A stretch of 64,000 nucleotides of DNA from Cardiocondyla obscurior (Eukaryota; Arthropoda; Insecta; Hymenoptera; Formicidae): positions 9,871,501 to 9,935,500 of the forward strand of contig NC_091867.1 in NCBI RefSeq assembly GCF_019399895.1, given 5' to 3'. This document shows, in pieces, positions 1 to 13,746 of the stretch. Each line of letters opens with the position of its first letter. Positions within the stretch are counted from its first letter, which is position 1. Position numbers and translations under genes: made by a program. The notes beneath the pieces were generated by a model. It saw only the letters and a program-made list of their open reading frames with translations, was not told the DNA's origin and searched no databases.

Positions 1-3000
1 CGCGCGTCTTGTACTCTGTCCGTTTGCAAAGAAGGCCACTTGAGTTATTTGCGACGTCAGCCGCGGCGCACGAAACGATCGCAAAAAGAAGCCGAGCTAT
101 AGAATCCTGCGATACGACGACGATAAATACAGCGTGGCGGTCCGCCGGCTTCGCAAAAGTCGTGAGGAGCCTATTGTCATTCAAAATTCACGATCTAATA
201 GCGAGATTCTCTTCGATCGCGCCGCCGTGACTTTCGCTCTCTCGAAACCGCCGTGACTTTTCCGGGCGAAGGAACGCCGGCCCTTACGGCGGTTCCCGCA
301 ATTTGAGAACCCCTGGCGTAGCGGATAACAGCTCGGACTCTCCAACCTGGGTGGTCAGAGTTCAAATACCGCCCGTCATCTCCCCGAGTTTTCTGATACA
401 CACGCCATAGTTCCACGGTGATTCGAAACTCGCTTTAGCCCGCGGCTTCCCGGGCTGTCGATAAACATCGGTGTATCGCAATATTTTGCGCGGCCGTTGG
501 AACTTCGGGCATTAAAAGCTACGCGGGGTAAAAGCCGGGGGGGAGGGAGGGGGACGGAAGAGGAAAGCGTAAACGCGCCGAATCGCCCTACCTCGTCTTC
601 TAACGGCCGGGACTTTATCGTCGTCGGCCGGTCGGCGAATGCATCTCCCTCGGGATCGTCGGGGACCCCCGTGAACCGAGATTCCGTTTTCACCGCTCGC
701 AAAACCGTGCCGCGCCTTTAACGAACGTCCGCGCGCATTGCGTAACGCAATTAGAGGTTCGGCGGCGCGGGAGGTCCAAACAAGACCGCAATCAGGAGGT
801 ACGTGACTTTCACTGACGTCGCCGACAGCCGGCATGCGAAAACGCCTCGCACGACCGCGCTCGCCTCGCCGCTTCCCGGGTATTATTTCGAGAAGGGGTT
901 GCAAGGGTTTCTCCCCCCCCGAGGGGGATAATGGCGGTCGTTCGAGCGGGTAAAGATCAATTCGTCCGAGTAATAACGCCGGGCGGACACGCGACGCGAA
1001 CGTTCGAAGGGAACCGCCGCCGCAGCCAGCCCCGCTGCACCGAATATCGACGTTATCGAGCGGCGAGAGCCCGACTTAAGAGGCAACTTTCATGACGGCG
1101 AGCTATTTATAAAGGCCGCGAGTGCCTGTTTTTATTAACAAACGCGACACTGTCCTCGGGTTCAGTGCGCCAGGATCCTCCTTTGCGCTCCGATTAGCCC
1201 GCTTCGCATTTTAGATAAAGAGCCCGCGGCCTGAGCGCCGCGAAAGGCGTCCCGTTTCATTTCATTTACTTCACTTATTCCCCGTTTACGTCCCGGCATT
1301 ATCTCCGTCTCTCGCCTGCAACCGTTACGCTCCTCGAGCTGCATTAACGTCGGCCGCGCGGATGCTGCGCTCGGGCACGCCGTCGGGCAGGAGTACCCGA
1401 GGTGCACAATAAGCGAATGAAGCTTTTACGAATGGCCTTGCCTCAAAGAATGCGGCCTCGATCAATATATTTTTTTTTTTCCTCTTTTTTTTTCCCCCCC
1501 GCGAGGTGTGCGCGAGTGTGCACGAAGCAAACGTTGGCCGCGCAAATATTTGCGGAGCTCTATACTTTCACGATACCCCGGAATGGAGAGCATACGTCAA
1601 TTCCGTATATCCGGCCGGATACGAAAAGATTCGATCGACATCCGGGCGAGCCGCGGGATGGTTTTCCGACGCCTTGCGTTGCCGAATTATTCCCGAGCCG
1701 AGGAGACCGAGGGGGATGCTGCGCGACGAACTCCCGTTGCGGCATCGCCTTCGCTAATTCCCGGCGTCGTTTCCTGCCTATTAATCGCCGACGTTCGGCT
1801 CGACCTTTTTGCGTACCCTGGATGATTATATCCTGCGTGCCCGCCAATAAATACCAGCGTCTGCTTCCCGACCAGCGCCGCGAGCCACCGGGCCCCTCGA
1901 TTGAGAGAGAAGGCCCCGGCCTTCTCGCTCGGCAATTAAAGCCCCGGGCGTTCGCTTGAGTTACGATTGTTACGGAATTGGAGGCACCTCTCGCGGAGAA
2001 ACGCAGCTTCGCCGCTAGGAATACGGCTTGCGCGAAAAATAAACTATCCGCGATATTCGTCACGAACGAGCAGGTCCCGCGAGACGTGGAGAAAGAAAAA
2101 AAGACAAAAAAAAAAAGGAAAAACAGGAAAAAAAATTGGGGAGGAACTGGGTCAGACGTCCCGGGAGATAAACGTTCGGGGGTTCGCGTGAAATTATTCT
2201 CGGAGATCACTTTCGAAGATTCACTCGGCGTCGGATCCGTGTTTAATCTGGATTATTCTTATCTCGCGAGCGAAGGCAACAAGCTCGATCTATTCAACGC
2301 GCGGATCCTCCGCGCGCGTAATCGCAGATCGAAGGGAACGGTACCTTTTTGCGATACGTGCTCGGCAGACAGGCCCACTGCGCGTAACTCGTGTGAACCA
2401 TCGTGGACGATGTTTCGCGATCTGGTCCGCTCTCCAGCGCCTCCTCCCAACGAATCGTATCTTCGCGCTGGTCCCGCGCAACGTCCGTCAAAACGCGCAC
2501 TTTCTTAAATCATCGCCGCGCACAATCCACGATCCGTCGACGCCGGATGCAATTTCGCTGCCGCCAGTCGACGCAGTCCTCGCAGCCGTTTCGTTTCCGC
2601 CTCGGTTCGCGAGACGAACGAGCACTCCGGCACTCTTCCTCCCCGGAAGAACGCGCACCCGAGCGTCGATCGTTTTCCCCCTGAGCTTTCCGCGGATGCT
2701 GCCGCCCAGAGTTTCGTCCTCGCCGCGTTTCTCAGCGCGACGCGCGCCTTCAAGTGTTCCGCGATTACTTCGCGACTTCCGCGTTTCTCGGCCAGGCGCG
2801 ACGTGTTCCCGGACGCTCTCCGACTCCGGCGCGTTTCACGTCCGCGGTATCTCGCGGTGCGGAGCCCTCCCTGTTATCGCCGCCGGTGAAAACGCCGCGG
2901 CCGAGCCACGCACCATCGATAAACGACTCAGGCGTCACGCACTTGCCTCGAAATCACCCATCGATCCTTTTATCAGCGTCACTCTCGCGTTCCCGGTGAA

Positions 3001-6000
3001 ACAACGGCGCAGATTCGATAAGGCGTCGGTCTCCCCCGTTTCCGCTCCGCGGGTGTTGTCGACGGCGCGGAATTAAAAAGTCCATCAGCGGCGGCAGATA
3101 TGAAAACAAAGCACCGTCCCGATAACGAGCGCGCGATCGCGAGCTCGACGATTACGACGGAGGAACACGTGCGTCCCGAGCTGAGCGGCGGTCGGAGCAC
3201 GTCTCCCGATCGCACGCGGACGAGGAATCGCTGCCACTGGCCCAAGAAACGACGGTACGGTTGCCTTCGCCGCGGCGAAGGCATATGGGACTTTCAGGAC
3301 CGTAGTAGCGAGGCTCTATTGAAACTCCGAAGGAGAAATTAAACGCGCGAGACGGTCTCCGAAAAATTGGATACAACGTAAACAAAAAAAAAAAAAAAAT
3401 GACTTCACGTCCGTTCAGACGAGTCTGCTTATCGCGAAACTTTTATTAAATACTCCGGCTTTGAGATAATACCAGATGGTACCAGCGTCAGCATTCAGTT
3501 TCCTAACTAAGATGAAGATACTAAAAAAGACGCGAGATGAAACGCTCGACTAGAAAAGATCGATCCTCTTATAAAGAAGAAGAATAAAAAAAAAAAAAAA
3601 AAAGATAAGAAGAGAAGGAAAACGAAGAGGATCAATTTCTTTCACTTTCTTTCGCTCTCCGGTGAACTCTTCGAGGTCGTTCCGTCGCTCACGGCCCTGA
3701 CCACTAACTCGTTCTACGACGATAAGTATCGGGAGTAGACGACAAGGGCTTGCGGAGAGGCGTAGTCCACGTTATGCGGGCGTAAGTGAGCGCTAGTTCG
3801 AAACGAGGCGAGCGCACACTCTCGCCCGGCCGAACGCAACGTCGAACGAGGGAGAATGCAGGCCCGTGTGAGTCACTGACTCCGCCGCCGGAATGACCAA
3901 TCAACTAAAGAGCAGGGGGGGAGGGGGAGGCAGGGAGCCCCTCCCGCGCCAGCAGAAACGCACCGGACCGACGCGGCCCAACCGTCGTCGTACAACACCT
4001 AACCGGGGTCATATGTTGTACGAGTGGCTCGTCAAAATGCTATTAGCGGCCGTTTGCCCCTAGCCCATTCAACGGCTCCTGCGTTGGAAGCGCGCGGCGA
4101 GTCGCGACGAGGTGGCTGACCGTCCCCCTCCCCATCTCGGTACCGATTCTTCTTCGCGGTTTTGGGATTACGCCAAAAAGGGCCTTGGCTCTTCAAACCC
4201 GGTGTCCCAGATACCCGCTGACGTAACTGGCACGCCTAGATCGCGCGGCCTCTTCCCCCCCCTTTCGCGATTTTTAAAGCCCTCCCGGGGTTTACAAAGG
4301 AATTTTTTTTTTTCCTCTCGAGGAGGGAATTTATTTTCCCCGGACGGCTCCGCGCGGCTGTTACGAAAGCGAACGTGCAATCAAGGTGCAATAAACCTCC
4401 GCGGGATTCCTGACATAATGTATGTACAAAGAGCGTTCGTTTCCCGGGATAAGCGCACGGGGATCGTAAACGGGCCCGGTATCATGATTGCCGTCACGGC
4501 AATATATTCCCTGACCTTGTCGTTATCGCCGCCCGTGGCGCGATTGGGTACAAAGGTGTTATCAGGTGTTCGAAATTGCGCCTTCCATTATTCATTAGAG
4601 AGGCGAGCCCGGGCGGCGGCTCTCGCATTTATTTCGCGGCGCGCGTGGCGAAGGATCGCCGTGCGAATTTACGACCGCGCGTCAAACTTTATTCTCGCGT
4701 AGCCGCGGACAATAATTAAACGGCGCCCTCGGCGAACGACGTCACGCCCGAGCAGCTATTCCAGGCACGGTGGGCATCGACATCTCCATCCGTCATTAAA
4801 CTTATTATTACGAGAAACTTTATCCTCGCGATATAGACGCCTGTCTCTATCCGCCGAGTATTTTAATAATTAATACAGCCTTCACGACTCAGTCCCCGTT
4901 CACGATGTCGACTTAATTAGGCTTTGATACGCGGAAAGATTGTTAACGATTCCGCGTCGCGGTAAAAGACGTCGATGACGAGCTGTCCCCTAAGGCCAAT
5001 GCCGCAACCAGTGGCGTAGCGACGGGCCGCCGACGCCTACTCTTATGCAGCCCAGCATGCAGAGCTGCAAGCGTGCTGCGCGAGTCTGCAGGCGGTGGTG
5101 GCGGCGGCGATCGATTACTTTTACCGGTAGAAAGGAGCAAAACGCGCGGCAGCGGCGGCGACTCCGCCTCGTGTTCTCCAAGGCCTCCCTTTTTCCCTCT
5201 TTCACCCGAAAGCGCAAGCATAACGGCAATGATCTCGTTGTATTCGGCGCGAGGCGCCTCGGTGCTCGCAAGTTCCTATTACCGTCGCGTCTCGCGCGTG
5301 CACCCCGCCGACGTTTAACCACCGGAGGAACTTCCGCGCGATGTCGAACAACGAATCGGGGGGGAGGGCTCTTTTTCCACCTCTCGCGGCTTAAACCGCG
5401 GAAATCCTCGTATGAATAACGCAATTCGGGATCATCCGGCGCGAAGTTAAACGCGGCGTTGCAATTTTAATTGTTGCAAATTTAACCGTGATAATTCACT
5501 CGAGCAGGACGCTTCAAGCACCGGCGGCGTATACGCGGCGCGAATGTATGCCAGCATAATTTACATCAAATTAACGCGTAATGCGTACGTACGGGTGCAA
5601 ATTTGTTTTCGCCGGCGCGGAGCGCTCCGTCGCCCGGTGATGCCGTATTAATCGCCGTTTCGATTAACGCCAATTATTGTTCGGTTGCCAAACAGCGCGA
5701 AAGGTTGCGCGCGGCGCATAATTCGGCCCTCCCCGACGTCGAAATGATTTTCGGCGGAACGTGAAACGCCGGACGCGCTCAAAAGCGATCGGCGGGACGA
5801 GGGAGCGGCGTGTTTGAAATTCCTCCAAGAAACGAAGCGCGCACAATCGTGCCCATTGAAGCTAGGCGCGTGGATCGCCCGCGGCGAATATCTATTTTTA
5901 ACGCGATGGCATCCGCGGCTACCTACCGCATCATGCAGCCGCCCGCCGATCTGCGAGTACCGAGAGTCAATAAGACTCGACGAGCGAGCGCCGCGGGAGA

Positions 6001-9000
6001 TAAGTGTGAATTAATGGCCGTTTGCCCCGGCGGTCGAAGGGTCGACTGCGCCAAATTGATACGACGGATGAACGAGAGACGCAGCTGCCCGGTTTTCTAG
6101 TGCTCGACGAGTGGACCGGGTCTCCACCCGACAAGCAAGACGCGAGAAACTAAATCGATCGCGTAAAAAAAAAAAAAGAATTCACGGAACTAATCGCGCG
6201 TAATTAGCGAACCTCTTAAAATCTGCTTCGCAGAAATTATATCGCTGTTATTATACCTTCCCTAGCCGAGCGACCGCGTCGGGAAAATTGCACTGATCGC
6301 TACTTAACCCTTCACCTCCTCCGCCTATACCGTGCATCCTACTTGCGCGATAACGTTACCGGCCCTCCTCGCGTGAGTCTGTCGCACGCCACACCGAGGC
6401 TCGACGTTAAGTCAATCCATCCCCGGCTCGTCTGCACCTAGCGGCGAACGGAGAATTTTTACGACTCCCGGGAAAAGAAAAAAAAATTGTAATTACGTAG
6501 AACGAAGGCTAAGAAGTTGCGTGACGCGCGCGAACCGTCGGTTATACGAAACCCACGTCGGAATATAACAGGAGTAATTTATTTGCTCTGGTAATAAAGT
6601 CCATTACTCCGCGGACGTTCGGTTTGATTTGGAACGTTACGACGAAAGCGAACAATGACGTATTGCGGTGGTGGAACGACCGGCGGGCGTTGTGTGTCTA
6701 TTTTCGTTGGATTTAACCCGCCGTCACCGCCCGACATAGCGGGATAAGTTATCCGCGCGGTCTCGCAGATCGAAAACGCCACGATCGCTTATACATTCAG
6801 CATTAAAGGCGAATTCCGTCGCGAAGGAAGCGCCCGGATGCTGCGCGAAAACGCGGCGACTGAGAAAGAAGAAAAAAAAAGAAAAAAAAAAAAAAGAAAA
6901 AACAGCAATGTATGCGCATAAATTAAGCCGGCGCTCCGCGTCAGAAAGTACCGGATGAAGTTTCGCTCGCGATACTATTCATCATCGTAGAAAGCGCGAG
7001 GATACCCGTAATAACGTTGATCGCCAGGGACGAGGTCTCGAAATTGGAAATCCCGCTTGAAGTTACGTTACACGAGCAAGAAACACCCGCGTCGGATCTT
7101 CGAGCTTCTCCGGCGTATGCAAAGTTAACGCAACCTAATTCGCGGGCAGAAGGTCGGATTCTGACGGCGGAATCTCTTGAAGTCGGTTTAGCGAGAAAGA
7201 AAAAAAAAAAAAAATATATATATATTTGACGGAGACAGGCCGGGCGTTTTATGTCTTTGCGCGTGCATTAAAACGAAATATCGCGACGCAACGAAGGAGA
7301 TTGCGAGAGCAGAATCCTGGAACGGGGCCAGGACCGGTTGCTAGGACCGGGATCGGCCTTAAAGTGAAATTTCTGCCCTGTGAAATGTGTCGCTCCCCTC
7401 GGTCTTATTAACATTTATAGCGCAGATTTAACGGCGCGTTCACCGTAAATTTCGCAACTTCGCGATCCTTCGCGGAAAGCACCCGGAGCGGAGCTTCCCT
7501 TTAAACCTTGACGACGCGAGATTTGTACGCGTCGCCGTCCTCGTATATTTTACGGTCTGAACTGCGGAACAAAGTATTTTCAAGGTTCACGTGTAATTTT
7601 AAAACGTTAATAAGCTTTATACGGCGCTCACGGCTGAAGTATGCGAGTGAAGCGCGATAAGCGGCATTAAAAAAGAAACCTGGCGCTTCAAGTTTTCGCG
7701 TGCATACTTTTGAACATCGTAGTTTTAGGAATTAAAATAATGTTTGCCCGTATTATTACCCCGCGCCGTCGTCGCGACCAAGTTCGAAGGATTAAACTTT
7801 TCCGCGCAGTTTCGCCGAGTTCTACTCATACGTCCGAAGCTGCTCAGCTTACGTAAGGACTTCGTAAACAGACGTTTATAATTTTATAATTAGACTACGA
7901 GAAACGGAGTGCGGTAACCAGTCGGCCTATTGAATGTTAAAGTCGGATGTTCGACGATATCTTTTCGAAAGATTAATTGGGACCGCGTGCTGTACGTACG
8001 ATTGTTAGCGCTCGGTTCGCGGCAGACTAACAGGGTCACCGTGTTAATCGAGATGACTGCAGGACGGAAGAACGGCAGGACGCGGCCTTTAATCTATTTG
8101 CGCTCATGAGCGTAAACCGTCCGTTATCAACCGCGGTCACTCCGACGCGAGAGACGCGAGAAAGATGCCTGAGAACGAAAGAAAGAAAAAAAAAAAGTGG
8201 TCCATCGCGAAGGGACGCCTTCAGCCGGCTGTTTCATTTCGTTATTACAGCGATCTGATACGCCGCCGAGAATAAATCTCGATTAAATTCATTCCGTTCG
8301 CTCGCTCGTTCGCCTTACGTCTCCGCTCGTTGCCCGTTGATTGAGAGCGCGGCTCGCTCGTGCGAGGATTAAAGGGACCGCCGGCGCGAAAGCGGGGCGG
8401 TAAAAAAGGCGCCGGGAAAACCGGCGCGACGCGAGAGACAAGACTTTAAACGATGGACTTCCGCGGTGGCGACCCGGTAAGAGGGACAAAAAGAGCGAAA
8501 AGGGAGAGAGACCGTCGGGCCGCGTACCGTCAATCAACCGGGAAACCGGTGCACGCGCGCGTTTACCTTTCGCGGTGCGTAACGACGTCGCGCTAATTGC
8601 GGTACGAGACGCTCCTCACGTTACAGGTTCGCACACGATTGCGTCACGGTGCGTGCCAGTTTCTGCCTACGTGCGGCCTTGAATGCGGCAGTGTCAATGT
8701 CGCGATACACTTCCGTTTTCGTTTTCCCTCCCGTTGCGTACGTCGCGTCGCGCCCTCCGCCCGAGGAACGGTCCACGATTAGCCGAGATAACGCGGATGA
8801 TAATTTTTAACAGCTCGTCTGGGAGTCGTCTCAGACCTTGTCCGCTTATTAATCTTCTTGTCTCATTAAAAAAAAAAAAAAAAGAAAAAAAAGGGAGTTG
8901 ACTTTTTACTATTCTGCTTCTAATTGGTGTCAAACGCGAGAACGTGTCTCGTTCTCATTCCCGCTAATTTCGTTACTCCCGTATCGGGTCTTCCTTTCCG

Positions 9001-11364
9001 TACTTTTTTCCTAAACGCCTTCGCTCGCAAAAAGGTGAACGTGATCGCAATATATTGAATCGGCGTGCGCTAAGTTTAAGTGACTGCGAATTAGTCATTC
9101 TTGCGGGACCCAGATCCGACTCTACTTAATTGATCACCGACATATATTCCCGGTACACTCGGCGTAATACGAAACACAGAACGAAGCATTAATGCCGAAC
9201 ACGTGCTTGCTCGCTCGAGAGGGAATAATTTTCTGCACAGACGGCACTGATAAGTGCTTGTATGGACCGCGTATGAAAGAACGTCGTTGTACCTCTTCGC
9301 TGGGCAACATTAACTGATCGGATAAAGCTAAGCATTGAGTTTAAGCTACGAACACACGGTGCCGACGCGCGTAATCGTGTTAATAGTCGACGGAAAAAAA
9401 TTACAAAAAGAAAAAAAAAAAAAAAGCAGATTCTTTTCGAGCTCTCGAAAATATTTTCGAGATAAAAATGTGGTGGATGGAATTTATTTCGTGATTCAAC
9501 GAGTTAAAGAGGATTCCTTTTCTTAAATCTTCTGCTATCCAAGAAGATACTTTCTCTCTCTCTTTCTCTTTCTTTCCTCTCTAATCTTTGAGCGAGCCTT
9601 AATGCTATCGTTATCGAAGGAAACTGTGGAAACCGAGAAGCGCGATGACAGAATGTATACGTTTCGCCGAGCCAAAAATACTGCGAACCGCCGCGATTTT
9701 AGCGCGATCTTTGACCCGCGCTGGCTGGGGAAGTCATATTTCCGCGAGCGCGAAGCGCGTATCGCGTTAACGTTATGTAAATGTTATATTCGCGTCACGC
9801 GCACGATACGCAGTGCAAACAAAGTTCTATTTCACGGCCTGCGCCGCAATTTGCGCGCTTGTAGCGTTTATGAATCATTTGCCGCGTCACAACATCACCT
9901 ACGTTACATAATAAAAGGTCGCGTGTCGCGCGGTGACCTGCACGTGAGAAATATCCTCGAAACTGACACCGAATTATGTTTCTAGGCGCGACGCGTAACT
10001 CGGTACGTGGCAAAATGGAAGTTTGATTAGACAAAAATACCGTTGACTGTATAATCTCGATGTATAGCGCGTCGGATCAAATCTCAATCTTTAAATAAAC
10101 TCCGAAGTTAACGCTGAGAACGTCAGCTTAAAAAAGAAAATAGAAGCGCAAAATTGTTTTACGTACGACTGTACATTAATATTAATTATTGATAATCTCG
10201 TAATAAATGATATTTTTAAACATTTATATAATCAGAATCACCTGCGAGAATCGATCGCGAAACCGTCGCACGCGGCTCGCTGCGATTCGCGTTATTGTCG
10301 CGAACGATTTGCCGGACTCGACGAGAAAATAAAGGCGCGATCGAACAGAGCGAGATTCGCCGATGTTACGTGGACACGTGGCAGGTAAAACGCGGCAAGA
10401 AAGTCACGTCAAGGCTGTCGTCGGCGACCTTCGCCGTGGCTCGATCAAATCGCAGCTATCTGAAATCGCGGCTAGCCGACCGCGAGTGAAACACTTCGGT
10501 GTATCGCGCGTCTCTCGTGATCGCGCATAATGAAACGCGCGTTGAATAGATTATCGATATCTCATTTTAATTTACTCCGGACAAACAGGAAGTCGGAGAT
10601 ACAGACTCGCAGTGGACGCGAATAAAATTAGAGCCGCGCGTTCAGCGACGAAAGCAGACCGCGCGGCGCGGAGCGGATCAATGGAACTTTATCTACTCGC
10701 GCGATCATTTCGTTCCGTCGTGGGCCAAAAAATCGTGAACACATTGAATAATCGTGAAAGCTGAGAGGCGTCCCGAGCGATTCTCTCTTCTCCGGCAAGC
10801 TCGCGAGAACCACCGACGGTGGAGATCCAATGGGTCAGACACGCCGGGTACATATTAATAATTCCGAGTCGAAATTGCGGACCGGGCCGCACGATATTTG
10901 TTAATTAACGATTACAGCAGTGCGCCGTCATCAAATATTCAAATTCGAAATGTAATATAATTATGATTACGTATACCGCTTCGCTTCGTGCGCATTGCGT
11001 CACGTATAAATTATACGACCTGGCGTATCTGGCTTTAAAGCATGCAAATAATTACTATCTTTAACAACATTGTGCGTGGAGCGATCGGACATGCGGCGAA
11101 ATGCGCCGCATGATAATTACAGTTTCGTGCGATGTACGGGCGATTGTAACGCAGCGTCATTTACGGCGTCGTCTTACCGAGGAATGTGAAACAGGCTCCG
11201 CGCACGATATTTTGAAAAATCGCGCGAGCACGTGGCCGCGTGAAGGCACTCATCGTTCGGCGGGTCGCCTTCAGGCCGCTAGCTGGCCAGCGGCGAGAAC
11301 GCGATCGCCTCGACTGCGCGATCACGTAATCGCGACGGAAAATGTTGCGTTGCGTTTTACTTAC
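1..11364. other. Gene-free GC-rich stretch, probably PDZ-gene intron 1
   Basis: I find no exon with convincing splice sites or family similarity on either strand. The open frames here are short, Arg/Pro/Ala-rich and broken by homopolymers, as expected of GC-rich noncoding DNA. Long A or T runs occur near 1470, 3385, 3585, 6165, 6870, 7200, 8868 and 9410. The first coding exon of a minus-strand PDZ gene at 11365-11460 ends in a strong GTAAGT donor, and no PDZ continuation is visible to its left. This stretch is therefore inferred to be its first intron, running off the window edge. It could also hold unrecognised enhancers or a noncoding RNA. Confidence 0.5.
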
Positions 11365-11460
11365 TCTGGAGATGCGCAGGGGTTGATGCGTGTCGCAGCC
11401 GCCGTGCATGCGGAAGCCCCACGGGGACCCGCCGAAGAGGGTGACTTCTCTGGCACTCAT
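11365..11460 (-). CDS. PDZ-domain protein, first coding exon (Zasp66/PDLIM-like, partial)
   Basis: This 96-nt exon encodes 32 residues, starting MSAREVTLFGGSPWGFRMHG and ending with the core QPLRISR, then a GTAAGT donor in phase 0. The PWGFR carboxylate-binding loop and the QPL-I-R strand are hallmarks of the N-terminal PDZ domain of the Zasp/PDLIM/ALP family, which binds alpha-actinin at muscle Z-discs. The SPWGFRMHGG form is closest, from memory, to the Drosophila Zasp66 type. The rest of the PDZ domain and any ZM or LIM modules must lie in exons beyond the left edge. The start is the ATG opposite 11458-11460; no pyrimidine-rich acceptor precedes it, so this is probably the first exon with its 5' UTR. 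The PDZ call is firm; the exact paralog is inference. Confidence 0.75.
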
Positions 11461-11498
11461 CCCGCGTCGGCACCTCCGCTCGTCGTCGGATCGCGCAT
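11457..11498 (-). other. Upstream ORF overlapping the PDZ start codon
   Basis: A 13-codon reading frame (MRDPTTSGGADAG, stop) begins 38 nt upstream of the PDZ gene start. Its TGA overlaps the main ATG as ATGA. If the transcript includes it, it could dampen translation or allow reinitiation. Expression is not shown by the sequence. Confidence 0.35.
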
Positions 11499-12868
11499 CT
11501 GGCGTTTCCCGCGTCGCGTCGCTCCTCTCTCGTGCACGGCACTAACCGTAAGTTCGCGACACTCGAATCGACACCCGCATCGCGATTCGTCGCACGCGAG
11601 GGGGAAAAAGAGGATAGAAGCGAAGGGGGCGAGGACGAGACGCTTCTCGGCGGTTCCGGCTATCGCTCGCGGTTTACCGTGGACTTTCTCGCGGCACTCC
11701 GCGCGCGAGGCGCCATCCGTGGCGGTTAGCCCCCGCGGCACGAAGTCAAGCGCGAAAACGCATCGTCGCCCCCGACGGCGAACGGCGGAGGGGCGCCGAT
11801 TACGCCCGCCGATGCAAGACGCGACGACAAATCGACACCTACGCACCCACGCACGCATACACACGCACGCACGCGCGCGCGACCCACACCCGTTCGAGTC
11901 TCGCGTTGAACTGACGAGCCGTCTTCCCTTCCACTCCACCATTACGCCCTCGCGCGCGTAGTAATCCGCGCGCGTACGCGCGCCCTCTCTCCCCGCAGCC
12001 CCGCGGCGTCCACCTGCCTTCGTGCTCCCCCGCGGGGGTGCGTGCCGATCACCCCGGGTCGCCGCGGATCCTCTCGTCGCCCCGAGCGGATTTCTCCCTT
12101 TAACTTCTTCCACAATTCCGCGCGGATTTTCCTCGGAATTATTCGACGAAACGAAAATCATCTCTCCATGCGCAATTTCGACTCTTCTTGAAACGCTCTC
12201 CTCCGAAAGAGACGCGGCCCGTCGCGCGGCTTCCGCCTTTCGTCCACTTTATCCGGTCCTGCCCGTTCGTTCTTTCTATTCCGCGCACGCTTTTATCCTG
12301 CTTTCGCGCTTATTTGTCCTTTTACACGACGGCTATACCTCCAAGCATTTTCACGGGCGATCAACGCTGACTACTGCCCGTTTCTCACGAATCCCCCTCC
12401 ATCCCCTTCACCCCCTTGCGTCCTCCCAATCGGAAGAAAAGCGAATTTGTTACGCGCCTTTGTACGCTTCGACGATCCCGGAAAGACTCGTTTCCATCCT
12501 TTCTTCACGGAACTCTAAAAAATAAAATATATGGGTTAGACATTTCGTGTCCAGGAACGAAAATTGTAACTCTAAAATATAATTAATTGATTTTTTTTCG
12601 GAACGATCGAAGGCTCCGTATTCGGTTCACTGCGTTAATTATATTTACCTTATTTTGTCTGTACAGTTCTAAAAGCACTCTCGACCGTAGAATAATTTAA
12701 AAATCGATGTTCTTTTATGCTCGGAAACAGGAAAATAGCGGCGTAGACGGAGGAGAAGAATGAAGTTGCTGATATCCTACGATCGACATAAGTTCGTGAA
12801 ACTAGAGCGAAATAATGATAAAATATGTAAAATAAACGTCTGCCACGTCTTTTTTGTTCGATTTTTAC

Positions 12869-13038
12869 CTTTATTTCCATCGATGTCCTGCTGAAAACCA
12901 GATTCCTCTTCTCCGAGAGATTTACGCGCGAAGGGGTATGTGCGCGATCCGTTGTAATCCATGATGGCTGCCATTTCGTACAAGAAGCCTTCGCTAGATG
13001 ACACCATCGTCCAATAATGAAGCCGATAGAAAAGTCAC
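12869..13038 (-). other. Candidate coding exon, unidentified
   Basis: The piece is bounded by a TTTTTAG acceptor and an AAAG|GTAAAA donor on the minus strand. One frame opens at an ATG (about 13007) and runs to the donor, ending in phase 1. It reads MVSSSEGFLYEMAAIMDYNG and continues with a non-repetitive acidic/aromatic peptide ending GFQQDIDGNK. A second frame (phase 1 in, phase 0 out) is also open. I do not recognise either. It lies 1.4 kb upstream of the PDZ-gene exon on the same strand, so it could be an alternative first exon of that or another gene. It could also be chance. Confidence 0.3.
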
Positions 13039-13746
13039 CTAAAAATTACCATTTCCACAAAAAACTCATAATTATATACCGCTAATTTTAAGGAAAAAAA
13101 AAATCGCAACTATTACAAATAACATTATAATTCAACAATATTCGCAACCAGCAAAACTCGACAGTAAAAAAATTTCTTTTTATTTAATTGGCTGGGCGAC
13201 AGTCGCGTAACCAATTAGCATCACGCAATACGATAATGCGACGCTTTCCGTTATCGCCAGTTCTGCGACTGAATTGTATCTAATCTCGATTAATATATTT
13301 TTAAGATAAATTAATTAAATCGATGTGAGAATCAATCAATTAATATATATTGTTAAAAAAATAAATATTTGACATGAGATAGGCGGCTTAAGGCCGATCG
13401 TCGGCCGTCCTCCGCGCCGTGCGTGAGAGCGAGGCTTTAAGTTGTAAATTGCACCCGTGGAGAGCCATGACATCGGAAAACATCGTGCGCGCAGCAGTGA
13501 GATGAGGCGTATCGTGTCGTGACGTCTCGGAGGAACTTCGCGCACGGCCCGGACAACATCTCGAGGTTAACCGCTACCCGGGACAGCCGCGTGTCCAAAT
13601 GGTTACGAGCCCGCCTTATAACCTACGCCCTGTATGCGATCCTCGTATCAGCTGATGAGCTCGATGTAATTGCGCGCACGGCAGCCGGACTTTCAAACGC
13701 TTTCGTTTCGCCCGCCCGGAACACGTCGGATTGGAGAACGGCCGCG

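Noticed and set aside
340..420. tRNA-like box (GAGTTCAAATACC)
   Set aside because: It lacks a matching A box and acceptor stem at the right spacing. No tRNA gene was found anywhere in the window.
1402..2508. Overlapping long open frames of 80-216 codons on both strands
   Set aside because: They are Arg/Pro/Phe-rich, run through homopolymer T and C tracts, overlap on opposite strands and lack splice context. They are typical of GC-rich noncoding DNA.
11101..12525. Open frames up to 286 codons (+) and 234 codons (-)
   Set aside because: They are dominated by Arg, Ser, Ala and His repeats from CG/CA-rich DNA. The real signal on this stretch is the short PDZ exon in another frame.
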